Assembly (NCBI GenBank): GCA_015662785.1
Contig: DQTM01000108.1
Span: forward strand, 1 to 7,684
Direction of reading: 5' to 3'
Length of the DNA: 7,684 nt
From: Sulfurospirillum arcachonense
GTDB lineage: Bacteria; Campylobacterota; Campylobacteria; Campylobacterales; Sulfurospirillaceae
Shown here piece by piece: positions 5,684 to 7,684 of this stretch. The translations under genes were made by a program, and so were the position numbers. The notes below the pieces were generated by a model that worked only from the letters and a program-made list of their open reading frames with translations, was not told the DNA's origin and made no database searches. Within the stretch, counting starts at the first letter, position 1, and each line of letters starts with the position of its first letter.

Positions 5684-6619
5684 ATGAGAAAAAAAATACT
5701 AATAACTGGTGGAGCAGGCTTTGTAGGTAGCCACTTATGTAGAAGACTACTTAATGAGGGTAACAATGTCATTTGTTTAGACAACTTTTTCACAGGAGAC
5801 AAAGAGAACATCCTAGATATGTTACCTAACCCTTACTTTGAACTAATTCGACATGATGTTCAAGAACCTATTTTACTTGAAGTAGATGAAATTTATAACC
5901 TAGCTTGTCCTGCTTCTCCTCCATACTACCAGTTTGACCCTGTTGCTACTACCAAAACATCGGTAATGGGTGCTATCAATATGTTGGGTATTGCTAAAAA
6001 ATGTAAAGCTAAAATCTTACAAGCCAGTACCTCAGAAGTCTATGGAGACCCCGAAGTTCACCCTCAACCAGAAAGCTATAAAGGATCTGTAAGTACCACT
6101 GGTATTAGAGCCTGTTACGATGAAGGTAAACGTTGTGCAGAGACCCTTTTCTTTGACTACTACCGACAACATAATGTTAAAATTAAAGTTATAAGAATTT
6201 TCAACACCTATGGACCAGCTATGAACCCTAACGATGGAAGAGTAGTAAGTAACTTCATCGTCCAAGCACTCAAAGGTGAAGACATCACCATGTACGGTGA
6301 CGGAACACAAAGTAGAAGCTTCCAATACATTGATGATTTAATTGAAGGGATGATAAAACTTATGGCAAGTCCTGATAGCTTTACTGGTCCAGTCAACATA
6401 GGAAACCCAAATGAGTTTACCATGTTAGAGTTGGCTCAAAAAGTTATTGAACTTACAGGTAGTAACTCTAAAATAATATTCCAACCATTACCACAAGACG
6501 ACCCTCTACAAAGACAACCCCTTATAGATTTAGCTAAAAAAGAGTTAGACTGGGAACCTACTATTGAGTTAGAAGAGGGGTTGAAGAAGACTATTGCTTA
6601 TTTTGAGAGTGTAATTTAA
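5684..6619 (+). CDS. uxs: UDP-glucuronate decarboxylase (UDP-xylose synthase)
   Basis: Cytoplasmic extended short-chain dehydrogenase/reductase that turns UDP-glucuronate into UDP-xylose with bound NAD as internal redox carrier. The 311 residues match the usual bacterial length. Seen in order: NAD-binding GGAGFVGS (9-16), the family signature NLACPASPPYYQFDPVATTK (72-91), S117-E118 in STSEVYGDPEVHPQPE, catalytic Y145 and K149 in CYDEGKR, FNTYGP (173-178), NPNDGRVVSNFIVQAL (181-196) and a UDP-sugar loop YGDGTQSRSF (204-213). These separate it from dTDP-glucose dehydratases and GalE epimerases. The stretch before the catalytic Tyr, SYKGSVSTTGIRA (131-143), departs from the common YWG.VN.IG.RS. 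AGGAG at 5672-5676 sits 7 bases before the ATG. No UDP-glucose dehydrogenase, which would provide its substrate, is in the window. Its product likely feeds one of the flanking glycosyltransferases. Confidence 0.92.
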   Translation: MRKKILITGGAGFVGSHLCRRLLNEGNNVICLDNFFTGDKENILDMLPNPYFELIRHDVQEPILLEVDEIYNLACPASPPYYQFDPVATTKTSVMGAINMLGIAKKCKAKILQASTSEVYGDPEVHPQPESYKGSVSTTGIRACYDEGKRCAETLFFDYYRQHNVKIKVIRIFNTYGPAMNPNDGRVVSNFIVQALKGEDITMYGDGTQSRSFQYIDDLIEGMIKLMASPDSFTGPVNIGNPNEFTMLELAQKVIELTGSNSKIIFQPLPQDDPLQRQPLIDLAKKELDWEPTIELEEGLKKTIAYFESVI

Positions 6620-6624
6620 AAACG

Positions 6625-7684
6625 ATGAAATCAAATACAGCAATTATATGTCTATCCCCAAATTCAGGTGGTATGGAGATAGACAGTATAAAGTTAGCAA
6701 AAAAGTTATCTTCTTATACCAATATAACCATGATTGCAAAAAAAGACCATTTTATTGCTAATGAAAAAAAAACATATGTAGACGTTAATGGAATTAAACT
6801 TGAAACTATTAAATTTTCTTCTAACCTAAGTTTTTCTATTATTAAAAATGCTAGAGAAATTATAAAAAAGAATAATATTAAAAATGTTATTTTTTTTGGG
6901 GCAAGTGAACTTAAATCACTTTATTTTGCTTTTCTAGGCTTAGATATAAATCTTATAGTTCGTCATGGAACAACCAAGTCTCGACCTAAAAAAGATTGGT
7001 TTCATAGACTTATTTACTCTAATGTAAATTATCATGTAAGTATCTGTAAACATCTAAAAAAAAATGTTGAGTATATTATCCCTTTTGGGAAAAAGACTCA
7101 AGCCAAACTTATATACTCATCTTTTGATTTTGAAGAACCAAAACAGATTAAACAAGATAAATTAACCCTACTTCATATAGGTAGAATAGCACAAGGAAAA
7201 GGACAAATAGATGCTATAAAAGCTTGTGAAGTATTAGTGAAAAATAATATTGATTTTACATTTAATATTGTAGGTGGATTTGAAGATTCTTATAAAAAAG
7301 AGTTTATAAAGTTTTATGAACAATGTTCTTATAAAGATAAAATTAACTTGATAGGATTTACAAATAAAGTAGATGTTTTTATTCACAAAACTGATATATT
7401 CATATTTCCTAGCTATGGAGAAGGTCTAAGTAATGCTTTTTTAGAAGCCATATCTAACAACTTAGTATGTTTAACGTATCAGAATACTTCATTTCCTGAA
7501 CTTCAAAAATTGGGACTAGACTTTAGTATGGCAAAGGATAAAGATATAAGTAACTTAAACAACAAACTTCTATCTATAGTCCAAAATCTAGGAATAAACA
7601 AAAAGAAATGTAAAAAAAACTATACTCTTTCTAAAGAGTTGTTTTCATTAGAGAATGAAATGAATCTCTATTTAGAGATATTAA
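6625..7684 (+). CDS. GT4-like glycosyltransferase, cut by window edge
   Basis: An open frame from ATG 6625, 5 bases after the preceding stop, continues to the right edge without a stop (353 codons seen), so the C-terminus is missing but probably only by a little, since GT-B enzymes of this kind have 350-400 residues. N-terminal half: SPNSGGMEID (11-20), the acceptor-side glycine loop, and LIVRHGTTKS (110-119). C-terminal half: donor-side LHIGRIAQGKGQ (183-194), FNIVGG (213-218), and the EX7E motif in FPSYGEGLSNAFLEA (261-275; E266 and E274), typical of retaining GT4 transferases. It likely adds a sugar, possibly xylose, to a lipid-linked or surface glycan. The gene is visibly richer in A/T and in AAA/AAT/ATT codons than the two genes before it and lacks a good ribosome site (GAGAG at 6605-6609 is 15 bases away), so it may have joined the operon separately or depend on coupling. 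Confidence 0.85.
   Translation, partial: MKSNTAIICLSPNSGGMEIDSIKLAKKLSSYTNITMIAKKDHFIANEKKTYVDVNGIKLETIKFSSNLSFSIIKNAREIIKKNNIKNVIFFGASELKSLYFAFLGLDINLIVRHGTTKSRPKKDWFHRLIYSNVNYHVSICKHLKKNVEYIIPFGKKTQAKLIYSSFDFEEPKQIKQDKLTLLHIGRIAQGKGQIDAIKACEVLVKNNIDFTFNIVGGFEDSYKKEFIKFYEQCSYKDKINLIGFTNKVDVFIHKTDIFIFPSYGEGLSNAFLEAISNNLVCLTYQNTSFPELQKLGLDFSMAKDKDISNLNNKLLSIVQNLGINKKKCKKNYTLSKELFSLENEMNLYLEIL

Noticed and set aside
6032..6423. Two minus-strand open frames inside the UDP-xylose synthase gene
   Set aside because: Both are antisense shadows of a well-conserved enzyme and lack start signals.

Overview
The window is AT-rich, densely coded DNA from a Gram-negative bacterium. Intact genes for a phosphoethanolamine transferase of the EptA/MCR type, short intergenic gaps, heavy use of A/T-ending codons and the flavour of the proteins suggest a Campylobacterota (epsilonproteobacterial) genome such as the Arcobacter, Sulfurimonas or Sulfurovum groups. 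The assignment rests on overall look only; no rRNA or marker gene is present.

Layout. Positions 1-165 are non-genic. They hold what looks like the remnant of an IS transposase N-terminus, interrupted by two strong palindromes with cores AGCTCCAGCT and AGCTGGAGCT in opposite orientation, a REPIN-like doublet. A perfect 38-base palindrome (166-203) ends the leftward operon and covers its last codons. That operon (minus strand, 2847 to 185) encodes a membrane-anchored, CX5R-type protein tyrosine/dual-specificity phosphatase, then, 2 bases on, a five-helix LTA-synthase/sulfatase-family phosphoglycerol-type transferase. A 279-base (or shorter) divergent promoter region separates it from a rightward EptA-family phosphoethanolamine transferase, whose annotated ATG appears to sit inside the first membrane helix; the true start is probably a non-ATG codon at about 3094. 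After a gap with a small doubtful ORF and a hairpin, a second rightward transcription unit starts: a GT32-type sugar transferase with a DXD motif, a UDP-glucuronate decarboxylase (UDP-xylose synthase), and a GT4-like glycosyltransferase that runs off the right edge.

How the parts fit. Everything coding here points to the cell envelope. The two alkaline-phosphatase-superfamily enzymes are predicted to act on the periplasmic face and to move phospholipid head groups (phosphoglycerol or phosphoethanolamine) onto glycans or lipid A, leaving diacylglycerol. The periplasmic phosphatase co-transcribed with one of them may act on a related phosphorylated product. The GT32-UXS-GT4 operon makes UDP-xylose and assembles a surface glycan (LPS, capsule or exopolysaccharide) and looks like the left end of a larger glycan locus.

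The most interesting non-coding observation is that a 16-base palindrome, TATCTAA-N2-TTAGATA, occurs upstream of both the phosphatase/LTA-synthase operon and the GT32 operon, at almost the same distance (34 and 32 bases) from the start codon. It is a candidate shared operator that would co-regulate head-group transfer and glycan synthesis.
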